This document shows, one piece after another, positions 18,171-27,091 of a stretch of 64,000 nt of DNA. The position numbers were made by a program, and so were the translations under genes. Position 1 is the stretch's first letter. Every line of letters begins with the position of its first letter. The notes beneath the pieces are model-generated. The model worked only from the letters and a program-made list of their open reading frames with translations, did not search any database and was not told where the DNA came from. Source of the DNA: Streptococcus pluranimalium (GTDB lineage: Bacteria; Bacillota; Bacilli; Lactobacillales; Streptococcaceae); contig NZ_CP025536.1 of assembly GCF_002953735.1 (NCBI RefSeq), positions 1,432,001-1,496,000 of the forward strand. Reading direction: 5' to 3'.

Positions 18171-20402
18171 TCAACGAACCGTTTCAACTTTCCAAGTCTT
18201 TACACCTCTGTAACGAATCGCTCCTTCTTGATCGGTCCTATAAACCATCATCTTTTCTGCCTCAAAGCGTTCTAAGGTTTCATCATTGGGATGCTGGTAA
18301 CGATTATTAAGACCAGCTGAAATCAAAACGACTTTTGCTCCGATATGTTTTAAAAAGTCTGGGTCAGAGGATCCTTTAGAGCCATGGTGACCAGCTTTTA
18401 AAATATCAACGGGTAAGTTAGGATATCTCATCATCAAGGATTTTTCGCCATCAACTTCTAAATCTCCCGTAAAAAGAAATCGCTTATCTAATAACTTTCC
18501 ATACAAGACCAAGGAATCGTTATTCCCACCATCTCCCTGATCCCACGGGTAGAGAACTCGAAGAGAAGACCCCATAATCGCAATCTGATCCCCAGCTTGA
18601 AGCAAGCCTACTTTGATTTTTAATGATTTTAGTTCGTTTACAAAAGAGGGATTGGTCAGAGCACCTGGACTAACCAAAACTTTCTTAATACTAAACTGCT
18701 TGGCTAGAACTGCCAGATCTCCCATATGGTCTGCATCAGTGTGTGTAATCACAAGCTGGTCGATGGACGAAATCCCTCGACTTTTCAGATAGGGGATAGA
18801 CGTCCGCTCAGCATTAGCTGTTTTCTGCCGCCTGCGCCACTCCTCTTTCTGAGTAAAATCAACTCGGCCTCCCGTATCAATAAGCAAGGTTTTCCCTCTG
18901 ATATCCCTAATGAAAATCGAATCTCCTTGCCCAATATCTAGAACAGTCACCTCATTTTCTAAAGGTTTTTTCGTCACAGCAAACAAGGCAACTACAACAA
19001 TCAAAAAACAGTACCTCAATTTTTTATCATGCCAAAAATCATGTACAACAGCTAAAGAAATAAGCATTAATAGAAGTACAGTTAAGTTAGGGCTACCAAA
19101 AACCAAGGGGCGAGGAGACAGATGTACCGTCCACTTGATAACTGATTCTAAAAAGTAAAAGCAAGGATTAAAAAAGTCTAGAGATACTATCGGACTGGCT
19201 AATAACACAAGACTTAACAAGGGTAACAAAAAGACATCAAAAATCACTGAAAAGAATGCTGTTAAAAGAATTGACAGAGGCTGAAAAGTCCCGAAATAAA
19301 ATACCAACAAGGGTAGAATGCCTAGTGAAAGTACCATACTTTCTACTACTGCTTTGCGGCATCCTGACAAAGTTTCTAAATCTATGGTAGACAGTATGAA
19401 GGCATAAGCGAAAGATAGAACACCTCCTGTTGTAACCAAAAAATGGGGCGATAGCAGGAACAATATCAAGATGGTTGTTCCTAAATTATCCCATTTTCGC
19501 AAGCCAAATTGACTGAGAATGGCCTGTAATAAGCTTCGTACCACAGAAATCGTGAATCCTGTTAGACCGGCGTAAATAAAGGAAAATGGCAGAAGAACAT
19601 ACAAAAAATGCTCCCTCAAAAGCCCTAGACGTAAAAGGATCGTCCGAAAAATACCGACAAAAAAGCCCACCTGCATGCCAGACAGGGCAAAAAGATGAAT
19701 AATCCCCAAATCCGTATAGATATCACTCATCTCGTCAAAAGACTTATCCAAATACCCCAACAAAAGTCCCGTCATATAATGTTTCATAGGCTCAGGAAAG
19801 TGTTGATTGATGTGGACCAGAAGCTTTCTCCGCCACAGTCTAACCCATTCCTCTGGGTTTTGAGGAGCAACCGTATGAATGGCGTTGACTTTCTCAACTT
19901 GAACGATCCCATAAATGCCTTCTCGTTTCAAATAAGTCTTATAATCAAAACCTTTAAAATTGCGCTGACCTTGTGGCTTCTCGACTGAAGCCATTACCTT
20001 TAAAAGGATCAGCTGATTAAGATTTTGAAAATACTCCTTTTCCAACTCCGTCTGTAATTGATAATAAAGCTGATACCTTTGCTTACCTTCTTCAGCACGC
20101 GCAGATAATAAGTCACCATCTACAGAAATGCTATCAGGTATTACACGCAAGGTCGACACTTGACTTGGGAGCTGCTTTTCCAGCTGAATCTGCTTGTTCC
20201 CCAAAAAAGTAAAATACGCAACAAATAGAGTGAGGATAATAATCGTCTGTATAATTGCCTTTTTAGAATATTGTCTGAATAAAGCGATAGCTGCAAGCAA
20301 AGCTAGCAAAAAGACAACCCAGGATTTGGTCAAGATCATAAAATAGGTCAAAGCTACTAAAAAAGCCAAATAGATTGGCTTTAACATCACTAGTTTAGTC
20401 AA
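18171..20402 (-). CDS. comEC: ComEC/Rec2 DNA-uptake channel
   Basis: A 743-residue competence channel protein. N-terminal membrane helices and a DUF4131-type soluble region lead to the Competence domain (about 215-470), and a C-terminal metallo-beta-lactamase domain has THTDADHMGD near 565 and AGHHGSKGSSD near 675. It carries single-stranded DNA across the membrane during transformation. The start is ambiguous: a TTG at 20402 lies eight bases after GAGGAAG and overlaps comEA, while an ATG at 20387 has no ribosome site. I prefer TTG. It appears intact, with no frameshift. Confidence 0.95.
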   Translation of the reverse strand: MTKLVMLKPIYLAFLVALTYFMILTKSWVVFLLALLAAIALFRQYSKKAIIQTIIILTLFVAYFTFLGNKQIQLEKQLPSQVSTLRVIPDSISVDGDLLSARAEEGKQRYQLYYQLQTELEKEYFQNLNQLILLKVMASVEKPQGQRNFKGFDYKTYLKREGIYGIVQVEKVNAIHTVAPQNPEEWVRLWRRKLLVHINQHFPEPMKHYMTGLLLGYLDKSFDEMSDIYTDLGIIHLFALSGMQVGFFVGIFRTILLRLGLLREHFLYVLLPFSFIYAGLTGFTISVVRSLLQAILSQFGLRKWDNLGTTILILFLLSPHFLVTTGGVLSFAYAFILSTIDLETLSGCRKAVVESMVLSLGILPLLVFYFGTFQPLSILLTAFFSVIFDVFLLPLLSLVLLASPIVSLDFFNPCFYFLESVIKWTVHLSPRPLVFGSPNLTVLLLMLISLAVVHDFWHDKKLRYCFLIVVVALFAVTKKPLENEVTVLDIGQGDSIFIRDIRGKTLLIDTGGRVDFTQKEEWRRRQKTANAERTSIPYLKSRGISSIDQLVITHTDADHMGDLAVLAKQFSIKKVLVSPGALTNPSFVNELKSLKIKVGLLQAGDQIAIMGSSLRVLYPWDQGDGGNNDSLVLYGKLLDKRFLFTGDLEVDGEKSLMMRYPNLPVDILKAGHHGSKGSSDPDFLKHIGAKVVLISAGLNNRYQHPNDETLERFEAEKMMVYRTDQEGAIRYRGVKTWKVETVR

Positions 20403-21066
20403 CAGTTACTTCCTCGCGCAGTTTTTCAAGTGTCTTTTCACCAATGCCAGAGACATTGGACAAGTCATCAACCGATTTGAACCCACCATTACTATCACGA
20501 TAATCAAGAATATCCTGAGCTCGTTTTTGACCGATTCCAGAAATTGTCTGTAAATCCGCAAGAGTTGCTGTATTGAGATTAACCTTATCCGAAGTATCTC
20601 CTGCAGTTTCAATTCTACTTGTTACCGTTGTGTTCGTCGCAACAACTGAGATATTTTCCCCCTGACTTGCCACATAAACAACTGCTTCATCATTGAGTTT
20701 CTGGGCAAAGTTGACCGATTGTCGATCAGCTTCTGCTGTTACCCCACCAGCTAGTAAAATAGCGTCATTGACCCTGCTATCACTTGGCAACTCATAAACA
20801 CCAGGTTTCTTGACTGCCCCTTTGATATCGACCGTAATGGTCCGTGACGACGCGATGTCACTTTCTACTGTAGTCTTCTCTGAAGAAATAGCTGCACTGC
20901 TGAGACTTTCTGACTGTCCTGACCAGGATGGCAAGAGCTCTTCCTGAGTGCTCTTTGAAGGATTTCCCAACAGAAAAAAGCAAGAAATGACCACTAAAAT
21001 AAGCAATCCCATCAGACCAGCTATGACTTTATTAGCTTGGATTTTCTCTACAATATCCTCAAACAT
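20395..21066 (-). CDS. comEA: ComEA, DNA receptor for competence
   Basis: A 223-residue ComEA. One transmembrane anchor (about residues 14-34) is followed by a Ser-rich linker, an SLBB domain (about 85-140: VDIKGAVKKPGVYEL), and two C-terminal helix-hairpin-helix motifs (VNLNTATLADLQTISGIGQ, VSGIGEKTLEKL). It binds double-stranded DNA outside the membrane and hands it to ComEC. The ATG follows GTAGGAGGAG. A cin-box-like TTCGAATG lies 21 bases upstream, pointing to control by the competence sigma factor SigX/ComX. Confidence 0.95.
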   Translation of the reverse strand: MFEDIVEKIQANKVIAGLMGLLILVVISCFFLLGNPSKSTQEELLPSWSGQSESLSSAAISSEKTTVESDIASSRTITVDIKGAVKKPGVYELPSDSRVNDAILLAGGVTAEADRQSVNFAQKLNDEAVVYVASQGENISVVATNTTVTSRIETAGDTSDKVNLNTATLADLQTISGIGQKRAQDILDYRDSNGGFKSVDDLSNVSGIGEKTLEKLREEVTVD

Positions 21067-21086
21067 GATTCTCCTCCTACTTATTT

Positions 21087-21094
21087 CATTCGAA
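21087..21094 (-). promoter_or_regulatory. Probable cin-box (SigX/ComX promoter) for comEA-comEC
   Basis: The minus strand reads TTCGAATG after a T-rich run. The streptococcal cin-box consensus is TACGAATA, often TNCGAATA. Six of eight positions match, the location is right for comEA, and no better sigma-A promoter lies between the plsC-like terminator and the gene. Confidence 0.6.
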
Positions 21095-21102
21095 AGAAAA
21101 TC

Positions 21103-21131
21103 AAAAAAAACTCCAGAAAATCTGAAGTTTT
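21103..21131 (-). terminator. Terminator after the acyltransferase gene
   Basis: Stem AAAACTCCAGA (21107-21117) with TCTGAAGTTTT (21121-21131), one mismatch, and a minus-strand T-run after it. It isolates comEA from the acyltransferase gene. Confidence 0.75.
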
Positions 21132-21136
21132 GATTA

Positions 21137-21886
21137 TTATTGCTTTTTAACGGTACGTTCTGGATTCCAAATAAAGCTGGCAACAAAACTAAACACAAGG
21201 GTCAGAAATACAGCAAGGACAGCGATTATACCCAAGGGAATACGATAAATTAAAGTTAAGGGATTTCGTTTCATTTTGGTCGTTCGGAAGCTCTCGTTTT
21301 CAGCGTCAAGTCTGTCAAACTCTGCCTGAATACGGCGAGCCACCTCTACAATCCCTTCATCATTCATCCGACGAATATCTGAAATATCAATGGGATTTCC
21401 GAAATTCATGTCCACACGCTCACCATTTAGAAGACCACCAAGCGACATCGGACCAGCATAGGCAGCTGGCATAATTTTTACCTTGGCCATCTTAGCAATC
21501 ACAGCAACACCACCTTTGACATCTTGTGAATGGCGACTGCCACTTGGAAACATCACAAGCGAGCGATTGGCTTTCTTGAGCATATTGACCGGATACTTAA
21601 TCGCATCTTGACCAGGCTTAGCACGATCAATAGGAAAAGCACCACACATACGAATCCACCAACCAAAGATACGGTTGGTAAATAATTCCTTCTTAGCCAT
21701 AAAGATAAATTCTTTCGGACGAGCCGCAAAGGCCATATAAACTGGATCCCAGAAGGTTCTGTGAGGCGCCACTAGAATATAATTTTCCTCAGCAGGTAAT
21801 ATTTTCTCTTCATTATGGTAGTGAGCATTGCCATTAAAAACCCAAAGCAAGAAGACCACTAAACCACGTAAATAGGCATAAAACAT
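21137..21886 (-). CDS. plsC: 1-acyl-sn-glycerol-3-phosphate acyltransferase (PlsC family)
   Basis: A 249-residue membrane acyltransferase. The HX4D catalytic motif is APHRTFWDP (block 1), and MFPSGSRH matches block 3 (usual FPEGTRS) with Ser in place of Glu. There are N-terminal and C-terminal membrane helices. The family transfers a second acyl chain to lysophosphatidate in phospholipid synthesis. The start is the ATG after GGAGGAAATAAG. A longer frame upstream lacks support. The FPSGSRH variant of block 3 is found in some Firmicute members, so I keep the family call. Confidence 0.9.
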   Translation of the reverse strand: MFYAYLRGLVVFLLWVFNGNAHYHNEEKILPAEENYILVAPHRTFWDPVYMAFAARPKEFIFMAKKELFTNRIFGWWIRMCGAFPIDRAKPGQDAIKYPVNMLKKANRSLVMFPSGSRHSQDVKGGVAVIAKMAKVKIMPAAYAGPMSLGGLLNGERVDMNFGNPIDISDIRRMNDEGIVEVARRIQAEFDRLDAENESFRTTKMKRNPLTLIYRIPLGIIAVLAVFLTLVFSFVASFIWNPERTVKKQ

Positions 21887-22047
21887 CTTATTTCCTCCAT
21901 ACAAAGTCTCCTTATTATAGCATGTTATCACCATTTGGAAAACAAGAAGACTGACAACAAATCTCATGCCCTTTTCACTTGACTATTGAAAACCTTTTCT
22001 ATATCATGACAGTAAAATAAAAACTCACTAAAGGAGGTAATAGTCTT

Positions 22048-22236
22048 ATGAACCAATTCCAAGCTTTTAAAGCCACCCTCTCTGAAGATAGCCTCAAAGC
22101 CATCTACGACGAAACAAAACTTGAAGTCGCTGGTGACAACTTGGAAGGTACTGAAAGCTTTTCTGCAGCTCTTGCCACACAAATGGCTATCAATCTTGTT
22201 GAAAAATACCACGATTGGCTCAATAATAACCCCTAG
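22048..22236 (+). CDS. Small conserved protein of unknown function
   Basis: A 62-residue soluble protein, mostly predicted helix, with an acidic N-terminal half and a C terminus of VEKYHDWLNNNP. It has a perfect AAAGGAGG ribosome site eight bases before the ATG and a terminator a few bases after the stop, which argues for a real gene. It is oriented away from plsC. I recognise no domain and assign no function. Confidence 0.75.
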   Translation: MNQFQAFKATLSEDSLKAIYDETKLEVAGDNLEGTESFSAALATQMAINLVEKYHDWLNNNP

Positions 22237-22238
22237 AG

Positions 22239-22265
22239 GCTAGGACAAAAGTCCTTGCTTTTTTA
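22239..22265 (+). terminator. Terminator after the 62-residue protein gene
   Basis: Stem AGGAC (22242-22246), AAAA loop, GTCCT (22251-22255), then TGCTTTTTTAGG. Confidence 0.75.
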
Positions 22266-22513
22266 GGTTATTCCGTCAGCTAATCCAGACACAATCATTG
22301 ACTGTTTGAAGGCATATAAGCCTTGACGGTTGAAAACTATGACTTGCAAAGCAAGTCTGATCTATAAGCGCTGATGTCATCAACTTTTACAGCTCTAACG
22401 AACTAAGAAAGCCTTGCTTATCAATTTTTCAACTTCAAATAGTCCCTCCCCTGACTGTTTGAATGGTTCAGAGGTAATAGCGAGACAGTCTGGTAAGAAA
22501 CTGTCTTAGCCCA

Positions 22514-22557
22514 AACCAAAAAAGGAGCGACTACTGAGGGGAAATCGCCCCCTTCGC
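22514..22557 (-). terminator. Terminator after the ICMT-like gene
   Basis: On the minus strand, GCGA-AG-GGGG pairs with CCCC...TCGC and is followed by TCCTTTTTTGG. It sits about 35 bases past the stop. Confidence 0.65.
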
Positions 22558-22591
22558 GTTACCGTTTTCGGTCACATCCTCTATCTTATGA

Positions 22592-23125
22592 CTACTGCTT
22601 TAAGCGGGTATTGGGAATAATGACTTCGACTAACAGACGGTTTTCTTCACGAATGCGAAGCATTAAAGCAAGCAAATAGATTGGAAGAATAATCACTGCA
22701 GATGTCCAAGCATGTCCTAATAAACAGATTCCGAGTAATTCTGGCATGATATTTAAATAATAATTTGGATGCTTAATGGTCTTAAATAACCAATGATCTA
22801 CAAACTGATGGTCATTGACCAACATCAACTTAATGGTCCAAATTGGTCCTAACAAACTTGTGACAATTCTCAAGATGGCAACTGAAAAAATCATCAAAGA
22901 CAAACCTAGTAATGACGTCGTATCAAAGGAAGACTGACGACAATAAACCTCAATCGCTACAGCAAGATAAAAACTAATATGTAAAACCGTAATGGCTTTA
23001 GAAACCTTTTCACCGTACTCTTTACCGCCGTTAGCTAAAATAACCTTTTCATTTCGAATTGATAAGCGTAAAAAAACCAGTCGAATGATAAACATTAGTC
23101 CTAAAAATAAGTATATTAAAAACAT
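22592..23125 (-). CDS. Isoprenylcysteine carboxyl methyltransferase-like membrane protein
   Basis: A 177-residue integral membrane protein with about five helices. The C-terminal half carries KHPNYYLN and RIREENRLL, the two conserved blocks of the ICMT/phospholipid-methyltransferase superfamily that bind S-adenosylmethionine and position the substrate. It resembles Bacillus YpbQ. The methyl acceptor in bacteria is unknown. A single-gene unit convergent with the small protein gene. Confidence 0.8.
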   Translation of the reverse strand: MFLIYLFLGLMFIIRLVFLRLSIRNEKVILANGGKEYGEKVSKAITVLHISFYLAVAIEVYCRQSSFDTTSLLGLSLMIFSVAILRIVTSLLGPIWTIKLMLVNDHQFVDHWLFKTIKHPNYYLNIMPELLGICLLGHAWTSAVIILPIYLLALMLRIREENRLLVEVIIPNTRLKQ

Positions 23126-23381
23126 AGTGTCTCCTTTTGAACAAAAATCTATGGAGAATTTTAGAAAATTTTACTTTGACTGTCAAGGTAAATATCAGCT
23201 TAAAATTCTGATAATTTTAGCGTTAGACACTTTCATTATTATAGAAATATGCACAGCAAAGAGACTTCCGATTCTAACATTCTGAATACCACATCTCTTT
23301 ATCAAAATTTTAATCCAAAAATAGATACAGTCAAAAGCAAGAGGTAGCCACAGTTATCCTATTTTTTGCTATAATAAAAAC

Positions 23382-24140
23382 ATGTCTCAAATGCAATTAA
23401 AAGAAGGGGAGCGCATTGATCAGCTCTTCTCAACAGATGTTAAAATCATTCAAAACAAGGCTGTTTTCAGCTATTCTATCGACAGTGTCCTCCTATCTCG
23501 CTTCCCCAAAATTCCTTCCAAAGGACTCATTGTGGATCTCTGTTCAGGAAATGGAGCTGTCGGTCTTTTTGCCAGTACCAGAACCAAAGCCCCTATTACT
23601 TTGGTGGAACTTCAGGAACGATTGGCTGATATGGCAGAACGCTCTATCCAGCTCAATCACTTAGAGAAGCAAGTAACCATGGTTCAGGATGACCTCAAAA
23701 ACCTCCTAGAACACGTCCCTCGTTCTCAAGTAGACCTCATCCTCTGCAATCCCCCATACTTCAAATCCACCGAAACCTCCAAGAAAAACCTGTCCGAGCA
23801 CTATCTCTTGGCACGCCATGAAATCACCACTAACTTAGAAGAGATTTGCCAGGTATCCAGGCATGCCCTCAAATCCAATGGCCGCTTGGCTATGGTCCAT
23901 CGTCCCGATCGTTTTCTGGACATTCTTGATACCTTAAGACGGTATAACTTGGCGCCCAAACGTGTTCAGTTTGTCTATCCTAAAATGGGGAAAGATGCCA
24001 ATATGCTGCTGATTGAAGCCATCAAAGATGGCTCTACAGATGGTTTAAAAATTTTACCACCACTCTTTGTTCACAAAGACAACGGTGATTATACAGATGA
24101 GATTTTCGAGATATACTTTGGAAAAAGAGAGCAAAAATGA
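23382..24140 (+). CDS. TrmN6/YabB-like N6-adenine tRNA methyltransferase
   Basis: A 252-residue class I SAM methyltransferase. The SAM loop is [13 protein letters not shown] near residue 50, an acidic residue in VELQE follows motif II, and the amino-methylating NPPY motif appears as LCNPPYFKS near 123. This matches the TrmN6/YfiC family that methylates A37 of tRNA-Val, though substrate assignment is by homology. It overlaps the GIY-YIG gene by four bases (ATGA), a pairing conserved in Firmicutes (Bacillus yabB-yazA). Confidence 0.9.
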   Translation: MSQMQLKEGERIDQLFSTDVKIIQNKAVFSYSIDSVLLSRFPKIPSKGLIVDLCSGNGAVGLFASTRTKAPITLVELQERLADMAERSIQLNHLEKQVTMVQDDLKNLLEHVPRSQVDLILCNPPYFKSTETSKKNLSEHYLLARHEITTNLEEICQVSRHALKSNGRLAMVHRPDRFLDILDTLRRYNLAPKRVQFVYPKMGKDANMLLIEAIKDGSTDGLKILPPLFVHKDNGDYTDEIFEIYFGKREQK

Positions 24141-24397
24141 CTGAAATCAAAGCCTACATGTACGTCCTAGAATGTGCTGACAAGACCCTCTACACTGGCT
24201 ACACAACAGACGTTCAGCGTCGCTTGAGCACACATAATGCTGGCAAAGGTGCCAAATACACCAGAGCCCGGCTACCAGTCAAACTCCTCTATCAAGAAAG
24301 CTTCCCAAGCAAACAAGAAGCCCAAAGTGCCGAAGCCTATTTCAAACAAAAAACACGCCAGCAAAAGTTAAATTATATTAAAGAAAACTCAAAGTGA
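24137..24397 (+). CDS. GIY-YIG domain protein (YazA family)
   Basis: An 86-residue single-domain GIY-YIG nuclease-like protein. [15 protein letters not shown] carries the first block, with TGYT in place of the YIG tripeptide. A conserved Arg (RRLSTHNAG), [11 protein letters not shown] and Glu in SEAYFKQ-like context (here AEAYFKQ) follow. The YazA/UPF0213 family is structurally close to UvrC N-terminal and Slx1 nucleases; its biological role is not established. Translated with the upstream methyltransferase. Confidence 0.9.
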   Translation: MTEIKAYMYVLECADKTLYTGYTTDVQRRLSTHNAGKGAKYTRARLPVKLLYQESFPSKQEAQSAEAYFKQKTRQQKLNYIKENSK

Positions 24398-24428
24398 GCC
24401 TAGTACCTAAGTATCTGGCTCATTTTTT
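24395..24428 (+). terminator. Terminator after the GIY-YIG gene
   Basis: TGAGCC (24395-24400), which contains the stop codon, pairs with GGCTCA (24417-24422) and is followed by TTTTTTG. Confidence 0.75.
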
Positions 24429-24470
24429 GAAAAACTTAAAAAAATACCCTGTAACGTATCTATAAAACTA

Positions 24471-24507
24471 AAAAACCAGCAATCCTCTCTCCTTGATTGC
24501 TGGTTTT
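24471..24507 (-). terminator. Terminator after the DEAD-box helicase gene
   Basis: AAAACCAGCAATC and GATTGCTGGTTTT form a 13-bp stem around a short loop. It has A/T tails on both sides, so it may work in both directions. Confidence 0.8.
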
Positions 24508-24545
24508 ATACGATTTTTAAATATTACTTTGATTTTTCTTACTTA

Positions 24546-26147
24546 TTATCTCTCACCTTTATTGCGAATAACAAATCCTGTTTTCTTTTCGCTTGAGGTG
24601 TTTTTGTGTGGTTTTTTATTATCTTGGCGACGGTTGTCTTTTTTGAACTTATCATCACGACGTTTGAAGTCACGGCGACCACCATCACGATCATCACGGC
24701 GACGATCACCACGTCCACTACGGCGACGGTCATTATCACGACCACCACGGTTGCGATCGCGATTACCTCGACCACCTTTACCTTTACCACCGAAACCGCC
24801 ACCTGATGGCTTGAATGGTAATGGTTTTTCGCGAGCAATTTCAACGTCAGGCATGCTATCTGGATCTTGAACAGTTAAACTCAAAACATAGAGTGCCAAC
24901 TCTTCAGGTGTGAATTCTTGTGCTAACTGGATAGCATCACCCTTGAATTTTTCAAAGCTTGCACGAATAGATTCATCCGCAAAATCACGTTCGATTTTCT
25001 TAAGTGCTACTTTTTTCTTAGCTTGGAAGGCTTCTTCTGCTGTCGCAGGTTTAAGACCTTTCATCGCTTTTTTAGTCAATTTTTCAATCATTGACAAGTA
25101 ACCCATCTCATTTGGTGATACAAACGTGATTGACTCACCAGATTTTCCAGCACGGCCTGTACGACCAATACGGTGAACATAACTTTCTGGATCTTGAGGG
25201 ATATCATAGTTATAAACATGTGTGACACCAGAAATATCTAATCCGCGTGCTGCAACGTCTGTCGCTACAAGAATATCAATTTGGTCATTCTTGAAATCAC
25301 GGATCACACGGAGACGTTTGTTTTGATCAAGGTCACCATGAATACCTTCCGCACGGAAACCTCGGAGCTTCAAACCTCGGGTCAACTCATCAACACGACG
25401 TTTGGTACGACCAAAGACGATGGATAATTCAGGCTGATCAACATCCATAAGACGTGTCATCGTATCAAATTTTTCTTGTTCTTTCACACGAACGTAGTAC
25501 TGATCTACATTGACATTCGTCAATTCTTTAGCTTCAATCTTAACATGCTCAGGTTCTTTCATGAACTTAACACCGATGCGTTTGATGGCATCAGGCATAG
25601 TAGCTGAGAAAAGAAGGGTTTGACGATCGTCTGGTACACGACTGATAATCGCTTCGATATCTTCTAAGAATCCCATGTTAAGCATTTCATCAGCTTCGTC
25701 AAGAATCAATGTTTCGACATGATCCAATTTCAAGGCTTTACGTTTGATCAAATCAAGCAAGCGTCCCGGCGTACCAACAACAATATGTGCTCCTGATTTA
25801 AGAGCCTTAATTTGTTTTTCAATAGATGAGCCACCATAAACCGAACGAACTTTAACGCCTTTATCACGACCAAAGCGGAAAAGTTCTTCTTGTGATTGAA
25901 CAGCTAACTCACGAGTAGGTGCAATAACAAGAGCTTGAATAACATTTCTATCAGTAGAGATTTTGTTAAGGGTAGGTAAACCAAAAGCAGCGGTTTTCCC
26001 AGTACCGGTTTGAGCTTGACCAATCACGTCTTTTCCTGCTAGTGCGAGTGGAATCGTCAATTCTTGGATAGGTGATGCTTTTTCAAAACCAGCGGTTACA
26101 ACGGCTGCTTGGATATCTTCACTAAGGTTTAATTCTGTAAATTTCAA
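24546..26147 (-). CDS. cshA: DEAD-box RNA helicase (CshA family)
   Basis: A 533-residue ATP-dependent RNA helicase. It has the Q motif (F3 and Q28 region), Walker A AQTGTGKT near 46, DEAD near 149, SAT near 180, and HRIGRTGRAGKSG near 328. The last 85 residues are an Arg/Gly/Asp-rich low-complexity tail that probably binds RNA. CshA-type helicases act with the RNA degradosome and at low temperature. The 5' leader is long (about 270 bases from a promoter-like TACACT) and is interrupted by a RUP-like element. Confidence 0.94.
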   Translation of the reverse strand: MKFTELNLSEDIQAAVVTAGFEKASPIQELTIPLALAGKDVIGQAQTGTGKTAAFGLPTLNKISTDRNVIQALVIAPTRELAVQSQEELFRFGRDKGVKVRSVYGGSSIEKQIKALKSGAHIVVGTPGRLLDLIKRKALKLDHVETLILDEADEMLNMGFLEDIEAIISRVPDDRQTLLFSATMPDAIKRIGVKFMKEPEHVKIEAKELTNVNVDQYYVRVKEQEKFDTMTRLMDVDQPELSIVFGRTKRRVDELTRGLKLRGFRAEGIHGDLDQNKRLRVIRDFKNDQIDILVATDVAARGLDISGVTHVYNYDIPQDPESYVHRIGRTGRAGKSGESITFVSPNEMGYLSMIEKLTKKAMKGLKPATAEEAFQAKKKVALKKIERDFADESIRASFEKFKGDAIQLAQEFTPEELALYVLSLTVQDPDSMPDVEIAREKPLPFKPSGGGFGGKGKGGRGNRDRNRGGRDNDRRRSGRGDRRRDDRDGGRRDFKRRDDKFKKDNRRQDNKKPHKNTSSEKKTGFVIRNKGER

Positions 26148-26525
26148 ATGTTTCTCTTTTCTAAAAGCGGTGCGAAGCCACTCTATTAGGCTGGTGCAGA
26201 TAATTGGCTCACTAAAAGCCCATTCAAATCCTTATGGGACAAAAATTTGGCAAATCAACGTTTTTATACTCAAAGAAAAATAAAATCTGACTAAGAAAAG
26301 AGCCACAGATAAAACTGAAGTCCATCAAGGTAAACTTGACAACGTCTGATTTTTATTTTTTTTCGATGAGTATTAAGGTTTCTAGCCAACACATCTGCTA
26401 GTAATTATGACAACTTATCTAGTGTAACACAATCATCCCTAAATTGATAGAAATTATGTTTGTAATGATAATAAACACGTTTTCATTCAATTCACCTAAC
26501 TCTGTCATGGTTTTTGATATGTTAA
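26148..26525. other. Long leader of the helicase gene with an inserted RUP-like element
   Basis: The 378-bp spacer contains a RUP-like repeat at 26266-26373, a small hairpin GGCT...AGCC nearer the gene, and a possible minus-strand promoter (TTGTGTTACACT) around 26425. I see no other gene. Long leaders are common for cold-inducible helicase genes. Confidence 0.5.
26266..26373. repeat. RUP-like miniature element, copy 1
   Basis: A unit of about 108 bp bounded by ATACTC and GAGTAT, with terminal inverted repeats of about 20 bp containing AAAAATAAAATCTGACT and its near complement. It shares the internal CATCAAGGTAAACTTGACAA with copy 3. The size, the ends and an apparent TA target resemble the pneumococcal RUP family derived from IS630-Spn1; this relation is inference. 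Confidence 0.8.
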
Positions 26526-26858
26526 CTATAACATCAGGTGATGCCATGCATAAGCAAATAATTTTAAAAGAATGATAACTAAAACAATATAATTTAAGAG
26601 GAACACTCCTTTTTTAAACGGCGATAAAGTGCTAAAAGGAACATTTGCTAATACTATCAACCCGGTAAAGGATGCCATAAGACTTAACCAATGACAGATA
26701 TAAGTAGCTTTAAACATACTAATCACTATTAAAAACAGGATTGTCCATAAAAATACCAACTTGATTTTCCTCAATGATCGATAAGCTTTGCTCGTATGTG
26801 GCATCAATAAAAAACATCCCATGATTGCAAGATTATAAAGAATTTTTAAAAATACCAT
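26526..26858 (-). CDS. Small integral membrane protein
   Basis: A 110-residue protein with four hydrophobic segments separated by short basic loops (for example SKAYRSLRKIK), so it should be an inner-membrane protein with positive-inside topology. I recognise no family. The ribosome site (AGGAG) is about 17 bases from the ATG, which is long, so translation may be weak or the start different. It lies between the helicase leader and the PH-domain gene on the same strand. Confidence 0.6.
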   Translation of the reverse strand: MVFLKILYNLAIMGCFLLMPHTSKAYRSLRKIKLVFLWTILFLIVISMFKATYICHWLSLMASFTGLIVLANVPFSTLSPFKKGVFLLNYIVLVIILLKLFAYAWHHLML

Positions 26859-27061
26859 TTCTAATACTTAAACCTCTCCTGATTTATGATATTTTCTCAC
26901 CCAATAGCAAATTGATGCAAATGATAACTATTGGTTGATACTCTTTACTAGCAGGATTTAGTATAGCATTACTTTGCCATCTTTTCAACATGTAAACGAA
27001 ATATTTGTAACAAAAATGACACATTTCTGTTTTGGGTTCCTTATTGGTTGCTAAAAATAAG

Positions 27062-27089
27062 AAAGTCGATACGTTAACGAATCGACTTT
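27062..27089 (-). terminator. Terminator after the PH-domain gene
   Basis: AAAGTCGAT (27062-27070) pairs with ATCGACTTT (27081-27089), then TCTTATTTTT on the minus strand. Confidence 0.75.
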
Positions 27090-27091
27090 TT

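Larger units (their letters stand above)
22237..22591. other. Structured intergenic region without a recognised gene
   Basis: A 355-bp spacer between two convergent genes. Besides terminators at both ends it contains several short hairpins: AAGGCATATAAGCCTT near 22305, GACTTGCAAAGCAAGTC near 22345, and GAGACAGT/ACTGTCT near 22480-22505. GACTGTTTGAA occurs twice, near 22297 and 22457. No open frame is convincing and no known RNA family was recognised. It could be a decayed element or an unannotated RNA. Confidence 0.5.

Noticed and set aside
21964..22212. Minus-strand open frame of 82 codons opposite the 62-residue gene
   Set aside because: The plus-strand gene has a perfect ribosome site and its own terminator; this frame has neither.
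22237..22591. Faint similarity of GACTGTTTGAATGGTTC and neighbouring hairpins to a type II CRISPR repeat or tracrRNA
   Set aside because: Only a short stretch matches, with an indel; no repeat array, spacer or cas gene is present, and the hairpins do not follow the tracrRNA order.
24493..24870. Plus-strand open frame of 125 codons rich in Arg/Pro/Ser
   Set aside because: It is the opposite-strand shadow of the repetitive RGD-rich tail of the DEAD-box helicase and has no ribosome site.
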